A DNA stretch of 64,000 nt from positions 653,269-717,268 of the forward strand of contig NZ_KI669454.1 of NCBI RefSeq assembly GCF_000507845.1, in the 5' to 3' direction. Under the pieces are notes generated by a model, which worked only from the letters and a program-made list of their open reading frames with translations, had not been told where the DNA came from and did not search any database. This stretch comes from Helicobacter macacae MIT 99-5501. Its GTDB lineage: Bacteria > Campylobacterota > Campylobacteria > Campylobacterales > Helicobacteraceae. The position numbers were made by a program, and so were the translations under genes. How positions within the stretch are numbered: the first letter of the stretch is position 1; every line of letters starts with the position of its first letter. Below are positions 45,972 to 55,945 of this stretch, piece after piece.

Positions 45972-47345
45972 TCATTCTTTGAAATTTTTTGCTACAAAAC
46001 TATCTATGCCATCTGCGATGCCCAAACTTAGCACCCTTTGATATGTGTCCTCATTTAGTCTTTGGGCTTCTAGCGGGTGAGAATTATACCCTATTTCTAC
46101 CAACACAGATGGCATTAAAGCACCTACTAACACCCAAAATGGTCCCTCGCGCACTCCGTTATCCACAATCGTGCTTGGCGGATAGTTTGCTTGCAGATTT
46201 TGTATAAGCCCTGTTTGTATGTCGATAGCAAATCGATTGGAAGAAACTATGCGATGAGATTCTAGTCTATCTAAGAAGTTTTGTTTGCTATAAAAATTCA
46301 TTATCTCAATATCGGCTTGGTTTTCCTTTGCTGCGACACTTCTAGCATCTTCGGTGCGAGCAGCGGAGAGGAAGTATGTCTCTATGCCTCGTGGGGATTT
46401 TTTGCCCACAGGGACAGAATTTGCGTGGATAGAGATAAACAAATCCGCTTTTTTGGCATTGGCAAATTTGGTGCGCTCGGGCAACTCTATGAAAATGTCC
46501 CTATCGCGCGTGAGGTAGCTCTCATAGCCTCTTTTTTTTAGTTCATTGTGCACTTTTAGGGCGACTTTTAGGACGATATGCTTTTCGCATACTTTTGTAA
46601 CGCCAAAAGCCCCGCAGTCTTTGCCCCCGTGCCCTGCATCAATAACTACTTTTAGCCCTTTTCTACTACTTGGTGTGGCAAGGGTGGTTGATACAATCGT
46701 GCGAGGTGGTGGGGTTTTGGGTGTGGATTTTGGTGTGGTTTTTGTGTTTTTTTGTTTTTGTGCTGATTTTTTGGAATCTTTTTTTGCAGAATCATTTTTT
46801 TGCACTTCTTTTTTTTGAGTTTTTGGATTTTGAGTAGGTTTGCTTTGAGTTTGTTTGGCGGGTTGTTTTGGAGGCTGTTTGGCTTGGCTGGTTTGAGCAG
46901 GCTGGGCTTGGGGAGGTTTGCTTTGGGCTTTAGGTTCTGTTTTTGGCTCTGTTTTTTGTTGCGTGGTGGATTGAGTGGTGCTAGATGGGATTTTATCCAC
47001 AAAGGATAGATAGAGATTTTTTTGCATTGGCTTTAGTTGGTATTCCATACCATTGCCATTTGTGATGACTATGCGCGTGATTTCGGGGGTGTTTTGGGCG
47101 ATTGTTACTTGGGCATTGCGCGGAAAAAAATACACCTTTCTACCAATGTCAAGAACTGCTTTTATGTCTATGTAGAAAGAGTTTTGATTGAGTTTGATAG
47201 GGGTTAGGCTAAGAGAATCTATGTCGTTTGAAAAAACGACTTTTAAGCTACTAGCACCAAAAGGGACAGCATTTGTGATTCGTAGATTTTGCGCTGCAAG
47301 CGGATAGGCAAGAAATATGGCTAGGGCTAGCAAAATCCGCCTCAT
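45972..47345 (-). CDS. amiA: N-acetylmuramoyl-L-alanine amidase (AmiA)
   Basis: A 457-aa periplasmic cell-wall hydrolase that cuts the bond between muramic acid and the peptide stem during daughter-cell separation. A signal peptide (1-18) precedes an AMIN-like beta domain (about 20-120), a Gln/Pro/Lys-rich linker (about 122-225) and an Amidase_3 catalytic domain. The zinc-site motifs are VVIDAGHGGKDCGAFG, SIHANS and VLVEIGYNSHP. It is 4 bases from the nitronate monooxygenase gene in the order seen in other Helicobacter. Confidence 0.95.
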   Translation of the reverse strand: MRRILLALAIFLAYPLAAQNLRITNAVPFGASSLKVVFSNDIDSLSLTPIKLNQNSFYIDIKAVLDIGRKVYFFPRNAQVTIAQNTPEITRIVITNGNGMEYQLKPMQKNLYLSFVDKIPSSTTQSTTQQKTEPKTEPKAQSKPPQAQPAQTSQAKQPPKQPAKQTQSKPTQNPKTQKKEVQKNDSAKKDSKKSAQKQKNTKTTPKSTPKTPPPRTIVSTTLATPSSRKGLKVVIDAGHGGKDCGAFGVTKVCEKHIVLKVALKVHNELKKRGYESYLTRDRDIFIELPERTKFANAKKADLFISIHANSVPVGKKSPRGIETYFLSAARTEDARSVAAKENQADIEIMNFYSKQNFLDRLESHRIVSSNRFAIDIQTGLIQNLQANYPPSTIVDNGVREGPFWVLVGALMPSVLVEIGYNSHPLEAQRLNEDTYQRVLSLGIADGIDSFVAKNFKE

Positions 47346-47349
47346 AGCT

Positions 47350-48441
47350 CTAGCCTTTTGTGAGTTCTTCTATTAGTTCTTTGACTGAGATGATTTTGTC
47401 GATTTTGTAGCCGTTTGCACCTGTGAAGTAAAGCCCCTCTTTTGTGTTGCCTAGATGGGCTTTACCTAGAGAATCCGCTATGCAATACCCCACCTTTTTT
47501 GCTTCTACGCCTCTGTGGCAGGGGGCTACGCAGTTGCTTACGCACTTGACTTTTGGGGCATTGCCCTCTTTTAGTCGCTCTATTACGCCGATTTTTATCG
47601 CCCTTGCGGGGTAGCCCACAGGGGATTTGACAAGCTCTATGTCCTCTTTTTTGACAAAGGGCATTATCTCTTGGTAGGCTTTGGCATCGCACTCAAATGT
47701 GCCCAAAAATCGTGTTGCCATTTGCACGCCACTTGCACCAAGTGCCAAAAACTTGTCAATATCTTTTCTATCCCAAATCCCGCCCGCTGCGATGATAGGG
47801 ATATTTCCCCATTTTTTTGTCTCCTCAACTATGGGGGGGAGAATCGCCTCTAGCTGACATTCAGGTTTGAAGCAATCCTCGTATTTAAATCCTTGATGCC
47901 CTCCGCTTAGCGGTCCCTCTACGATAAAGGCATCGGGTATTTTTTTGTATCGCTCTTCCCACCTCTTGCAGATGATTTTTATCGCTTTGACAGAGGATAC
48001 GATAGGCACAAGGGCGACTTCGGGGAAGTTTTTGGTAAATTCGGGCATATTTGTCGGCAATCCCGCACCTGTAACGATGATATTTGCTCCCGCTTCGCAC
48101 GCATCTCGCACCACTCTACCATAGTCGTTGATTGCGTGCAGGATATTTGCGCCTAGTGGTTTATTTCCACAGATTTTGCGAGCGTTTTTAAATATTTCAT
48201 TTAGCGCAACTTTTGAGTAAAAATTTAGCGTTTCAAATGGCTTATTTAGCACGAGTTTTTCGACAAACTTCATTTGATGATAATACCCCGTGCCAACGGC
48301 GGAAATAATTCCAAGTGCGCCCTCTTTTGAGACATTGCCCGCTAGATTGTCCCAGCTAATGCCAACACCCATTCCACCCTGAAATATAGGGAATGTTATG
48401 GTGTGTTTGCCGATTTGTAAAGGCTTTAGTTGGGATTTCAT
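47350..48441 (-). CDS. nitronate monooxygenase (2-nitropropane dioxygenase family)
   Basis: A 363-aa FMN TIM-barrel enzyme. The start PIFQGGMGVGISWDNLAGNVSKEG is characteristic. The phosphate-binding strand region IIAAGGIWDRKDIDKFLALGASGVQMATRF and the EGPLSGGHQGF motif, with the catalytic His, follow. Family members oxidise alkyl nitronates or act in fatty-acid reductase-like reactions. It lies between tyrS and amiA, in a syntenic block. Confidence 0.92.
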   Translation of the reverse strand: MKSQLKPLQIGKHTITFPIFQGGMGVGISWDNLAGNVSKEGALGIISAVGTGYYHQMKFVEKLVLNKPFETLNFYSKVALNEIFKNARKICGNKPLGANILHAINDYGRVVRDACEAGANIIVTGAGLPTNMPEFTKNFPEVALVPIVSSVKAIKIICKRWEERYKKIPDAFIVEGPLSGGHQGFKYEDCFKPECQLEAILPPIVEETKKWGNIPIIAAGGIWDRKDIDKFLALGASGVQMATRFLGTFECDAKAYQEIMPFVKKEDIELVKSPVGYPARAIKIGVIERLKEGNAPKVKCVSNCVAPCHRGVEAKKVGYCIADSLGKAHLGNTKEGLYFTGANGYKIDKIISVKELIEELTKG

Positions 48442-48469
48442 AATCTTAGCAGTCCTTTATTTGTTGTGA

Positions 48470-49804
48470 TTATTGGATTATTGCTTTTAAGAATCGGCGT
48501 TTGCCTACTTGGATAATATGCTCGCCTTTGCCTAGTTTTAGGTTTTCATCTTGGATTTTTTCTTTGTTGATTTTTAGAGCTCCAGCTTTTATCTCGCGCC
48601 TTGCTTGGCTACTAGAGGGACATAGCCCGCTTTTTGAGAGAATCTCACACACCCAAATCCCACTTTCGCTAGAATTAGCAAAATCATCTATTTTGAAAGT
48701 AGATTCTGTAATGTCGCTAGGGATTTCTTTTTGGCTAAATACACTATCAAACGCCTGCTTTGCTTCATTTGCCAAATCTAGGCTATGAAATCTGCTTGTA
48801 ATCTCTAAAGCAAGCATTTCTTTTGCTACCTTTGGGTGAAGCGTGCCTTTTGTTACTTGCTGCTTTATCTCCTCTATTTGTTGATTGCTCTTTAGGCTTA
48901 GCAATTCATAATACTTCCAAGATAACTCATCAGAGATACTCATAATTTTAGCATACATTGTGTTAGGATTTTCTGTAACTCCAATATAATTGCCTAGAGA
49001 TTTGCTCATTTTTTGCACGCCATCTAGTCCCTCAAGCAGTGGGAGAGTAAGCACGGATTGTTCTTTTGGTAGCCCATAAGCTCGCTGCAAAGCCCGTCCT
49101 ACAAGTAAATTAAACTTCTGGTCATTCCCCCCTAGCTCTATGTCTGCGCTCAAAGCCACAGAATCATACCCCTGAAGCAATGGATAAATAAACTCAATAA
49201 TGCTAATTGGCAAATTTTGCTTATATCGCTTAGTGAAATCATCTCGCTCTAGCATTCTAGCTACTGAAAAATTTGCCGTGAGGTTTACAAGCCCGCCTAT
49301 GCCTAGCGCGTTTATCCACTCGGAGTTAAAGCATACTTGAGTGTATGCGGGGTCTAAAATCTTAAAAACTTGATTCTCATAAGTTTTGGCATTTTGCAAG
49401 ACTTCTTCTTTGCTTAGTTGCTTTCTTGTCTGTGTTTTGCCACTTGGGTCGCCGATAGTCGCGGTAAAGTCCCCGATTAGAAATTTCACATTTCCGCCGT
49501 ATTTTTGGAAAGTGGCGAGTTTGTTTAGTAGCACTGTGTGTCCTAAGTGCAAATCTGGTGCAGTGGGGTCAAAGCCAGCCTTTACTACAAACCTCGCTTC
49601 TTTTGCTTGCTTGCTAGATTGCGCGTTTTTTTTGCTTTGGAAATATTTTTCTATAAGAAAGGCGATATATTCTTCCCCGATAAATTCGCTAATCCCGCGC
49701 TTTATTTCTGCCATAGCTTCTAGTGTCTCTTTAGATAGTGCTTGTTTTGTATGCTTTAGCGCGCAATCTATCTGCTTAGAATCTAGGTTTTTAGATTTTG
49801 GCAT
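48470..49804 (-). CDS. tyrS: tyrosyl-tRNA synthetase
   Basis: TyrS (444 aa) charges tRNA-Tyr. The class I signatures are present: [17 protein letters not shown] (HIGH-type) and [11 protein letters not shown] (KMSKS), with a C-terminal S4-like RNA-binding domain ([21 protein letters not shown]). The N-terminus carries about 30 residues more than usual, largely Lys/Ser. A short Lys/Ser/Gln insertion at about 52-68 is also present. Confidence 0.96.
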   Translation of the reverse strand: MPKSKNLDSKQIDCALKHTKQALSKETLEAMAEIKRGISEFIGEEYIAFLIEKYFQSKKNAQSSKQAKEARFVVKAGFDPTAPDLHLGHTVLLNKLATFQKYGGNVKFLIGDFTATIGDPSGKTQTRKQLSKEEVLQNAKTYENQVFKILDPAYTQVCFNSEWINALGIGGLVNLTANFSVARMLERDDFTKRYKQNLPISIIEFIYPLLQGYDSVALSADIELGGNDQKFNLLVGRALQRAYGLPKEQSVLTLPLLEGLDGVQKMSKSLGNYIGVTENPNTMYAKIMSISDELSWKYYELLSLKSNQQIEEIKQQVTKGTLHPKVAKEMLALEITSRFHSLDLANEAKQAFDSVFSQKEIPSDITESTFKIDDFANSSESGIWVCEILSKSGLCPSSSQARREIKAGALKINKEKIQDENLKLGKGEHIIQVGKRRFLKAIIQ

Positions 49805-49850
49805 TTTTTTCCTTTCTTAGCTTGACTTTACTTGGCTTTCTTGGCTTATC

Positions 49851-52043
49851 TTAGCTTTTGTAGGCGTCTTTGAAATTGCTAAATTCAATAATACTAAATT
49901 TTGTGCTAAGTATGTCTTTAATTTTTTTGTAATTTTTATCTTCGGTGTCAAAAATCACTTCGCAGTATGATGCTGTTTGGGAATTATACCCGCTATAATT
50001 TATACTTAGCACATTGCAGCCCTGCTTTGCGAGGGTGTTTATAAAGGTGGAGAGCATACCTTGCTTATCCTCTAGGGATACGATGACTTTATAGGCGTGT
50101 TTATTTATCTGTGCCCATTTGGTTTGCACCATTGTCTGTCCCTCTTTGATGATGTCTTTTAGCTTGTCGCATAGCTTGTGATGAACTATGACTTTTTGGC
50201 TTGTTAGCACGCCCATTATGGAGTCGCCGTATTTTGGACGACAGCAGTAGTCAAATCCCACGCCATTTATAGTGTGGTTGCTACAAAAGATGAAGTTATC
50301 TAGCTCAATGTGCTTTGGCTTTAGCATATTAAAGCGGATTTTGACAAATGGATTTGAGCCGATAGCAAAGCTACTTTTGATTTTCTCACACATTTTTAGC
50401 AGGTATGCTTCATCATTCACACACCGCACCAAATCCCTATCAAGCCCCCTTATGCTAAGGTATCGTCCAAATATCGTAGGGTCTTTGCTAAAAATGGTGG
50501 CTAAAATATTTATCGCAGCTTTTTTTTCGACTTCTTTTATGCGATTTTGGGCTTGGATTTTGAGCTGATTTTTGGCGCGAGAGGTTTTGACAGCATCTAT
50601 CCAAGTGCATTTTGGATTTTCTTGTGGGTCGCTTAGGATACGCACTATGTCGCCACTTTTTAGCCTCTGCAAAAGAGAGGATTCTTGGTTGTTTATGTAG
50701 GCAGTTTTTGCGTGGTCGCCTAGCTTTGTGTGGATAAGGTAGGCATAATCTAGTGCCACTGCACCTAAAGGCAAGCTAAATGTATCGCCATCGGGTGAAA
50801 ATACGACAATATCCTCTCTATACAAGTCATTTTTTGCTAGTTCATAAAACTCCTCAATATCGTTGTTTTGGTATTGGAGATTTTGTAGCCACTCTAGGCT
50901 TGGCGAGATAGAGCCATCGCTTTTGTATTTCCAATGAGCCGCTACGCCAAACTCGGCATTTTTGTGCATATCAAAGGTGCGGATTTGCACTTCAAACACT
51001 CGTGATTTGTCAAAGACGGTGGTGTGAATGGTTTGGTAAGCGTTTTCTTTTGGCAAGGCTATGTAGTCTTTGAAGCGTGAGATTATGGGCTTAAACTCGC
51101 TGTGGACAATCCCTAGCACCTTGTAGCAATCAAGCACATTTCCTACAAGCACGCGCATAGCTAGCAAGTCCAAAATCTCATCAATCCCTATGCCCTTTCG
51201 CTGCATTTTTAGATACATTGAGTATGGACGCTTTATGCGGTATTCTAGCTTGAAGCTAGATTCTGTGAAGCCGTTTTGCAAAAGCAGGGCTTGGATAGTT
51301 TGTGAGAAGTCATTTAGCTGCAAAGTAAGGGGTTGGTTATTGTCTTTTAGGAAATCTTGGATTTTGGCGTATTCTTGGGGGAAAATGTAAAAAAAGCTTT
51401 TATCTTCTAGTTCATTTTTTATGCTTGAGATTCCAAGCCTATGTGCGATTGGCGCGTATACGACAAGCGTTTCTTTTGCGATTCGCAAGCGTTTTTCCTC
51501 GCTTAGACTATCCAAAGTCAGCATATTGTGAAGTCTATCGCTGATTTTTATCACAAGCACGCGTGGGTCATTTACCGCAGCGATTAGCATTTTGCGAAAG
51601 GTTAGCGCACTTATGGCAAGTCTTTGATTTGCACTTTTTGCCCCTAGCTCTTCTTCGCGGATTTCATCGATTTTGGTAAGCCCATCGACAAGCAGTGCCA
51701 CAGCTTCGCCAAAGTCTTTTTTTACATTGTCCAAATTTATCTCTGTGTCTTCTACTACATCGTGAAGCAGTGCAGCGCAAACCATTGCTTCATCGCCACC
51801 ATAAAACGCCGTCAAGCACGCCACACAAAGCGGATGCACGATGTAGGGCTCGCCACTTTTGCGAAACTGCCCCTCGTGATTTTCTTGTGCGCATACTATG
51901 GCACGCGAAATATTTGGGGTAATCTCACAAAGGCTAGATAAAAACGCCTTTGCATCTGCAAAGGTTCTTAGTTGTTGGACTTGGGTAAAGATTTCCAAAA
52001 TGGATTCCTTCAAAGAAAAACTACTACAAAAGGCGGTATTCAA
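49851..52043 (-). CDS. spoT: bifunctional (p)ppGpp synthetase/hydrolase SpoT
   Basis: A 730-aa RelA/SpoT-family enzyme that makes and breaks the stringent-response alarmone. The HD hydrolase domain shows YIVHPLCVA and LLHDVVEDTEI, and KISDRLHNMLTL. The synthetase domain has YRIKRPYSMYLKMQR and ENAYQTIHTTVF. It continues with a TGS domain (DGDTFSLPLGAVALDYAYLIHT) and ends in an ACT domain (VIVSLEDKQGMLSTFINTLA). Campylobacterota usually carry this single enzyme. It lies downstream of rpoZ. Confidence 0.96.
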   Translation of the reverse strand: MNTAFCSSFSLKESILEIFTQVQQLRTFADAKAFLSSLCEITPNISRAIVCAQENHEGQFRKSGEPYIVHPLCVACLTAFYGGDEAMVCAALLHDVVEDTEINLDNVKKDFGEAVALLVDGLTKIDEIREEELGAKSANQRLAISALTFRKMLIAAVNDPRVLVIKISDRLHNMLTLDSLSEEKRLRIAKETLVVYAPIAHRLGISSIKNELEDKSFFYIFPQEYAKIQDFLKDNNQPLTLQLNDFSQTIQALLLQNGFTESSFKLEYRIKRPYSMYLKMQRKGIGIDEILDLLAMRVLVGNVLDCYKVLGIVHSEFKPIISRFKDYIALPKENAYQTIHTTVFDKSRVFEVQIRTFDMHKNAEFGVAAHWKYKSDGSISPSLEWLQNLQYQNNDIEEFYELAKNDLYREDIVVFSPDGDTFSLPLGAVALDYAYLIHTKLGDHAKTAYINNQESSLLQRLKSGDIVRILSDPQENPKCTWIDAVKTSRAKNQLKIQAQNRIKEVEKKAAINILATIFSKDPTIFGRYLSIRGLDRDLVRCVNDEAYLLKMCEKIKSSFAIGSNPFVKIRFNMLKPKHIELDNFIFCSNHTINGVGFDYCCRPKYGDSIMGVLTSQKVIVHHKLCDKLKDIIKEGQTMVQTKWAQINKHAYKVIVSLEDKQGMLSTFINTLAKQGCNVLSINYSGYNSQTASYCEVIFDTEDKNYKKIKDILSTKFSIIEFSNFKDAYKS

Positions 52044-52237
52044 GGCTTATAAAATCTAGGCAAAGAATTTTAGAATCTACACTTCTTGGGGATTTTATTT
52101 CAAAATCTCTGCAAGGCTTCTTGCGTAGATTTTGCTTTGTGAATGCTTTTTAGGCTTAGTGAATTTTAGTGTGGATTTTGGCTAGCTTGGCACAAGTGCA
52201 AAAATCACAAAAGCCACTACCAAAACCTAAAAACCTC

Positions 52238-52480
52238 TTAAAATAGATTTTCGCTTGGGTTGTCTATGCGCTCTAGTGATAGCTTGCCCTCTGCGATTTC
52301 GCGCAGGGCAATGTCGGTTAGTTTTTCGATTCTAGGGTTTGCTTCTACTAGGATTTCAGCACCATTATTTAGCTGCTTTACGCGCTTAAAAATCATATTG
52401 GATAGAATGTAGCGGTCGTTATTTACGCGCTCTAGTGCGGCTGCTGTGATTTCCTCGCTTCTTTTGGCATTGTGTCTCAT
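52238..52480 (-). CDS. rpoZ: RNA polymerase omega subunit
   Basis: An 80-aa omega subunit, which helps assemble RNA polymerase. It begins MRHNAKRSEEITAAALERVN and continues RYILSNMIFKRVKQLNNGAE and TDIALREIAEGKLSLE, the helices that clasp beta-prime. Position ahead of spoT matches the conserved rpoZ-spoT link between alarmone and polymerase. Confidence 0.93.
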   Translation of the reverse strand: MRHNAKRSEEITAAALERVNNDRYILSNMIFKRVKQLNNGAEILVEANPRIEKLTDIALREIAEGKLSLERIDNPSENLF

Positions 52481-52658
52481 TTGTGTCCTTTGATAGAGTA
52501 GATTTTGTAGCGTTGTTAGCTTGCTTTTAAAACCGCTTATTATACAATAGTTTCTTTATAGTTTCCTTGATAATTTGATAATTCCTTAAAGAGAATCGCT
52601 TTATAATTGCAAAATTTGTTTGGTTTAGTCTGCAATGTAGATTTTATCTTTAAGGATT

Positions 52659-54305
52659 TTGGAAGTGGAGCAAATAGCTAGCAAATATATCAGTAGCGAG
52701 ATTTTAGCTGTGCTAGAGAAGCTAGAATCAAATGGCTTTAGTGCGTTTATCGTGGGAGGGTGCGTGCGTGATATGCTACTAGGAATCCCACCAAAAGATT
52801 TTGACATAGCCACAGATGCTTTGCCTAGCGAGGTGGTGGATATATTTGATAAAGCTGGGCATAAATGCCTAGAAATAGGCAAAAAATACGGCACAATCTC
52901 TGTGTCAAAAACTCCCATAAAAACCAATGATAGCGCGAAAAATGACAGCCCAAAAACCCAAAAAAGCCCAAAAAATATGCAAAGCATAGAAAAATCTCAA
53001 AAAAGAAGCGAAGCCATAAAAGCCACAAACGATGAAGCTATGAGTGATTTTGTAGAGATTACGACATTTCGCAAAGACAGCGCATACATAGATGGGCGAC
53101 ACCCTCAACGCGTGGAGTTTGGCAAGAGCATTTGTGAGGATTTATCACGCAGGGATTTTACTATCAATGCCCTTGCATTAGCACCGCACAAACCACAAAA
53201 GATAAGTGATAAGAGTGGCGATAAGGGGGGGCAAAATAGCGGACAAATCATTGATATTTATGGAGGGGTAGAGGATTTGAAGCGTAAGCGCGTAGCTTGT
53301 GTGGGAAATCCAAGTGAGCGTTTTAGCGAGGATTATTTGCGGATTTTGCGAGCTTTGCGCTTTAGCTCTGTGCTTGGATTTGCCATAGAGCCTAAGACAA
53401 AAAGAGCGATAAAGAAGCAAATCCAAAAGCTAGATTATCTGCCAAAAGAGCGGATAAATGCAGAATTTAGCAAGCTACTTTTGGGGGACTTTGCTTGCGA
53501 GGTGCTAAGTGAGTATAGCGAGGTGCTAGGCGTGATATTTGGGGAATCTACTATGAGGAGTTGTAGGGAATCTTTGGGGTTTAGCTTGGATTTTGACTTG
53601 GAGGGGCTTGCGACACTTGGCACACTTCCACCACAATTACCCCTGCTAGCCCCACTAAAAAACGCGCCAAAAGATTTGGTTACGCGCTTAAGCGTGCTGT
53701 GCTATGGGCTTTTTGCAAAGGATTTTGGCAAAGATTTTGCCACAAAATCTAGCGAGACAAACTCCACCCTAAAAAACGCGCTAAAAAATCTACGATATAG
53801 CAATGAAATCACTAGCCAAGTGTGCTTTTTGGTGAGCTTTGCAAATGTGGCACTAGCCAAAATCTATGAGGCAGGGCAATGCCAAAAGTCGCTAAAAATC
53901 GCGCTAAAACTCCTAGCCAAAGAGTGCGCTCCAAACGCACTCATCGCAGAGCAAAAAATGCTAGCGTTATTTGAGTTTTTAGACATCATTTGTGATTCTA
54001 AGCCCAAAATCGCGCAAGCAAAATCTAGCTTTTGCCAAGTGCTTTACCACAAAGAATGCTTTTGTCTTTCTCATCTCGCCATAAAGGGCGATGAGGTAAA
54101 ATCCATACTCCAAAAAATCAAGCAAAAACATAGCCTAGATAGTCTATCAAGCAAGCGTGTCGGCGAGGTTTTGGACTTTTTGCTACGCGCTGTGATAGAG
54201 GAGCAAATCCCAAATACCAAATCTGCACTAAAATCTGCTAGCGAAAAATATCTGCACGACTTGGCACAATCTGTAAGTAAAACTTGCAAGGAGGAGAAAT
54301 GCTAA
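52659..54305 (+). CDS. cca: CCA-adding tRNA nucleotidyltransferase / poly(A) polymerase family protein
   Basis: A 548-aa class II nucleotidyltransferase. The head domain shows FIVGGCVRDMLLGIPPKDFDIATDA (catalytic DxD at 47-49) and GRRDFTINALAL-type DLSRRDFTINAL. An RNA-binding neck region (EDYLRILRALRFSSVLGF) follows. Two low-complexity Lys/Ser insertions (about 88-128 and 190-205, the second with a G7 run) enlarge it. The start is TTG at 52659, after TAAGGA. It maintains tRNA 3' CCA ends; all five tRNA genes here already encode CCA, so a repair role is likely. The frame ends 7 bases into rnhB. Confidence 0.87.
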   Translation: MEVEQIASKYISSEILAVLEKLESNGFSAFIVGGCVRDMLLGIPPKDFDIATDALPSEVVDIFDKAGHKCLEIGKKYGTISVSKTPIKTNDSAKNDSPKTQKSPKNMQSIEKSQKRSEAIKATNDEAMSDFVEITTFRKDSAYIDGRHPQRVEFGKSICEDLSRRDFTINALALAPHKPQKISDKSGDKGGQNSGQIIDIYGGVEDLKRKRVACVGNPSERFSEDYLRILRALRFSSVLGFAIEPKTKRAIKKQIQKLDYLPKERINAEFSKLLLGDFACEVLSEYSEVLGVIFGESTMRSCRESLGFSLDFDLEGLATLGTLPPQLPLLAPLKNAPKDLVTRLSVLCYGLFAKDFGKDFATKSSETNSTLKNALKNLRYSNEITSQVCFLVSFANVALAKIYEAGQCQKSLKIALKLLAKECAPNALIAEQKMLALFEFLDIICDSKPKIAQAKSSFCQVLYHKECFCLSHLAIKGDEVKSILQKIKQKHSLDSLSSKRVGEVLDFLLRAVIEEQIPNTKSALKSASEKYLHDLAQSVSKTCKEEKC

Positions 54306-55231
54306 TATGTGGAATCGATGAAGCGGGTAGGGGGTGCTTGGCAGGCTCGCTATTTGTCGCGGGCGTGGTGTGCGATGAAGAAGTGCTAAGCCAAAATCTA
54401 TCTAAAGACTTACAAAAAATGGGCATAAAAGATAGCAAAAAGCTAAGCAAACACAAGCGATACGAGCTAAAATCTAGGCTAGATGAGATTTTGCATTTAT
54501 CCCACTTCGTAGTAGAAAAAACCGCAGAGGAAATCGACACAAAGGGCTTAAGCGTATGCCTAAAAGAAGCACTAGAAGCGATAATGCAAGCGGTGGTAAG
54601 CGCGGCAAAAAGCGAAGTGATAAAAAAGCCAAACGATAAAAATGAGGAGCTAGGCAAATCTAGCGGAGGCGATTTGCTAGATTTGCCGCAGGAGGATTTG
54701 ATAAGATTTTATTTTGATGGCAATAGCACATTTGGCGCAAGCGTGCCAAGTATAGAATCTACTACAAAAATATCCCTAGAGTGCATAGTCAAAGGCGATG
54801 CGCTAGTGCCTCTCATCTCGTGTGCATCGATATATGCCAAATGTGCCAAAGACACTCAAAGCACACAGCTAGATAAAATCTATCCGCAATATGACTTAGC
54901 CACAAACGCAGGATATGGCACAAAAGCACATATAGAATCTATCGCTAGATACGGGCTTTCGCCCATTCATCGCGCTAGCTTTTGTGGGAAATTTTTGGAT
55001 TCTAGTCGTTCTTTGGATTCTACGCTCTTTGGGGAATGTGGGGAATCTAGCGATTTTGTGAAATCTAGCGTGCAAAAATCTAGCGAAGCAAAAACTAGAG
55101 AGGCAAAATCTAGCAAGCTACAATCTAATAGAACAGATTCTAGCAACGCAAAATCTAGCAAGCCAAAATCTACAAAAAGAACCACAAAAGCAACAAAAAA
55201 TCAGCCTAGTTTGTTTAGTGGCTTGCTTTAG
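54299..55231 (+). CDS. rnhB: ribonuclease HII
   Basis: RNase HII cuts the RNA strand of RNA-DNA hybrids, including misincorporated ribonucleotides. The core motifs are GIDEAGRGCLAGSL, DSKKLSKHKR and ASIYAKCAKD, ending in PIHRASF. The ATG at 54299 follows AAGGAGG and is preferred over an upstream TTG, giving 310 aa. About 40 residues in the middle (Glu/Lys/Ser/Gly) and a 70-residue Ser/Lys-rich C-terminal tail are additions to the usual 200-aa enzyme. It is coupled to the CCA gene by a 7-base overlap. Confidence 0.92.
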   Translation: MLICGIDEAGRGCLAGSLFVAGVVCDEEVLSQNLSKDLQKMGIKDSKKLSKHKRYELKSRLDEILHLSHFVVEKTAEEIDTKGLSVCLKEALEAIMQAVVSAAKSEVIKKPNDKNEELGKSSGGDLLDLPQEDLIRFYFDGNSTFGASVPSIESTTKISLECIVKGDALVPLISCASIYAKCAKDTQSTQLDKIYPQYDLATNAGYGTKAHIESIARYGLSPIHRASFCGKFLDSSRSLDSTLFGECGESSDFVKSSVQKSSEAKTREAKSSKLQSNRTDSSNAKSSKPKSTKRTTKATKNQPSLFSGLL

Positions 55232-55347
55232 TGCAAAATCTACTTGCAAACTATTTCAAAAGACAAAAATACTTATGCTCAAACTTGCCACAGATAGAGC
55301 AATAGCAACCAATGCAAATAAACCCATAGATTCGTGGCAAATCGCAA

Positions 55348-55944
55348 CTACATTGCAAATTTAACCGCTATAAATGCTCCCAAACCCACAGCCACAAAAA
55401 CAACGACAGCTATTATCCAGCCCATTTTACTTGCCTTGCCTTTTGTTTGTTTTAGATTTTGTATTAGTAGTCTAGCTTGTTGTTCGCTATTTTGGCTTAA
55501 TCTTTTAATGCGTCCGTCATTATCCTTAAAACCTTTTTTGACGCACATTTGCATTTCGCTTATCATTGCAGAGCTTAATTTAGCAGATAATAAACTTAGG
55601 CTTATACTTGTTTGTAGCAATTTTGCCATTTCGATATTATGCTCATCTTGCAATATACTTTTTTCTGTGAGTAGGTTCATTCTCTTATCATTTTTGCTTT
55701 CGCCAAGTAAGCCTAATGAAAATCTATTTTTCAAATCCGACTTTGCATTTTTTGCCTCCGAGCTTAAATCTTGCATTTCCTCTTGCAAATCTGTTAGCTT
55801 TTCAAAATGCTGACAAATCGCATTTGCTGCTTGTTTTGCTATCTCTCTTATCTCAGCTGTGCTTTGTGGCAACGAATCTGAATCTATATAGCTAAACGCC
55901 TCTATGCCACGACTTTTTATATCTTGCACTACAATATCACTCAT
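55348..55944 (-). CDS. coiled-coil protein with C-terminal membrane anchor
   Basis: A 198-aa protein of unknown family. Most of it is predicted helical and charged (about 25-165), with heptad-like stretches (HFEKLTDLQEEMQDLSSEAK), a Gly/Leu-rich loop, and a C-terminal hydrophobic helix (about 174-196) after basic residues, a tail-anchor layout. Its ATG is one base after the stop of the HNH membrane protein, so translation is coupled and the two presumably act together as partner, inhibitor or scaffold. Confidence 0.65.
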   Translation of the reverse strand: MSDIVVQDIKSRGIEAFSYIDSDSLPQSTAEIREIAKQAANAICQHFEKLTDLQEEMQDLSSEAKNAKSDLKNRFSLGLLGESKNDKRMNLLTEKSILQDEHNIEMAKLLQTSISLSLLSAKLSSAMISEMQMCVKKGFKDNDGRIKRLSQNSEQQARLLIQNLKQTKGKASKMGWIIAVVVFVAVGLGAFIAVKFAM

Positions 55945-55945
55945 T

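Noticed and set aside
53225..53232. G7 run inside the CCA gene as a contingency tract
   Set aside because: Short, and in an essential gene; slippage would be harmful. It looks like part of the low-complexity insertion.
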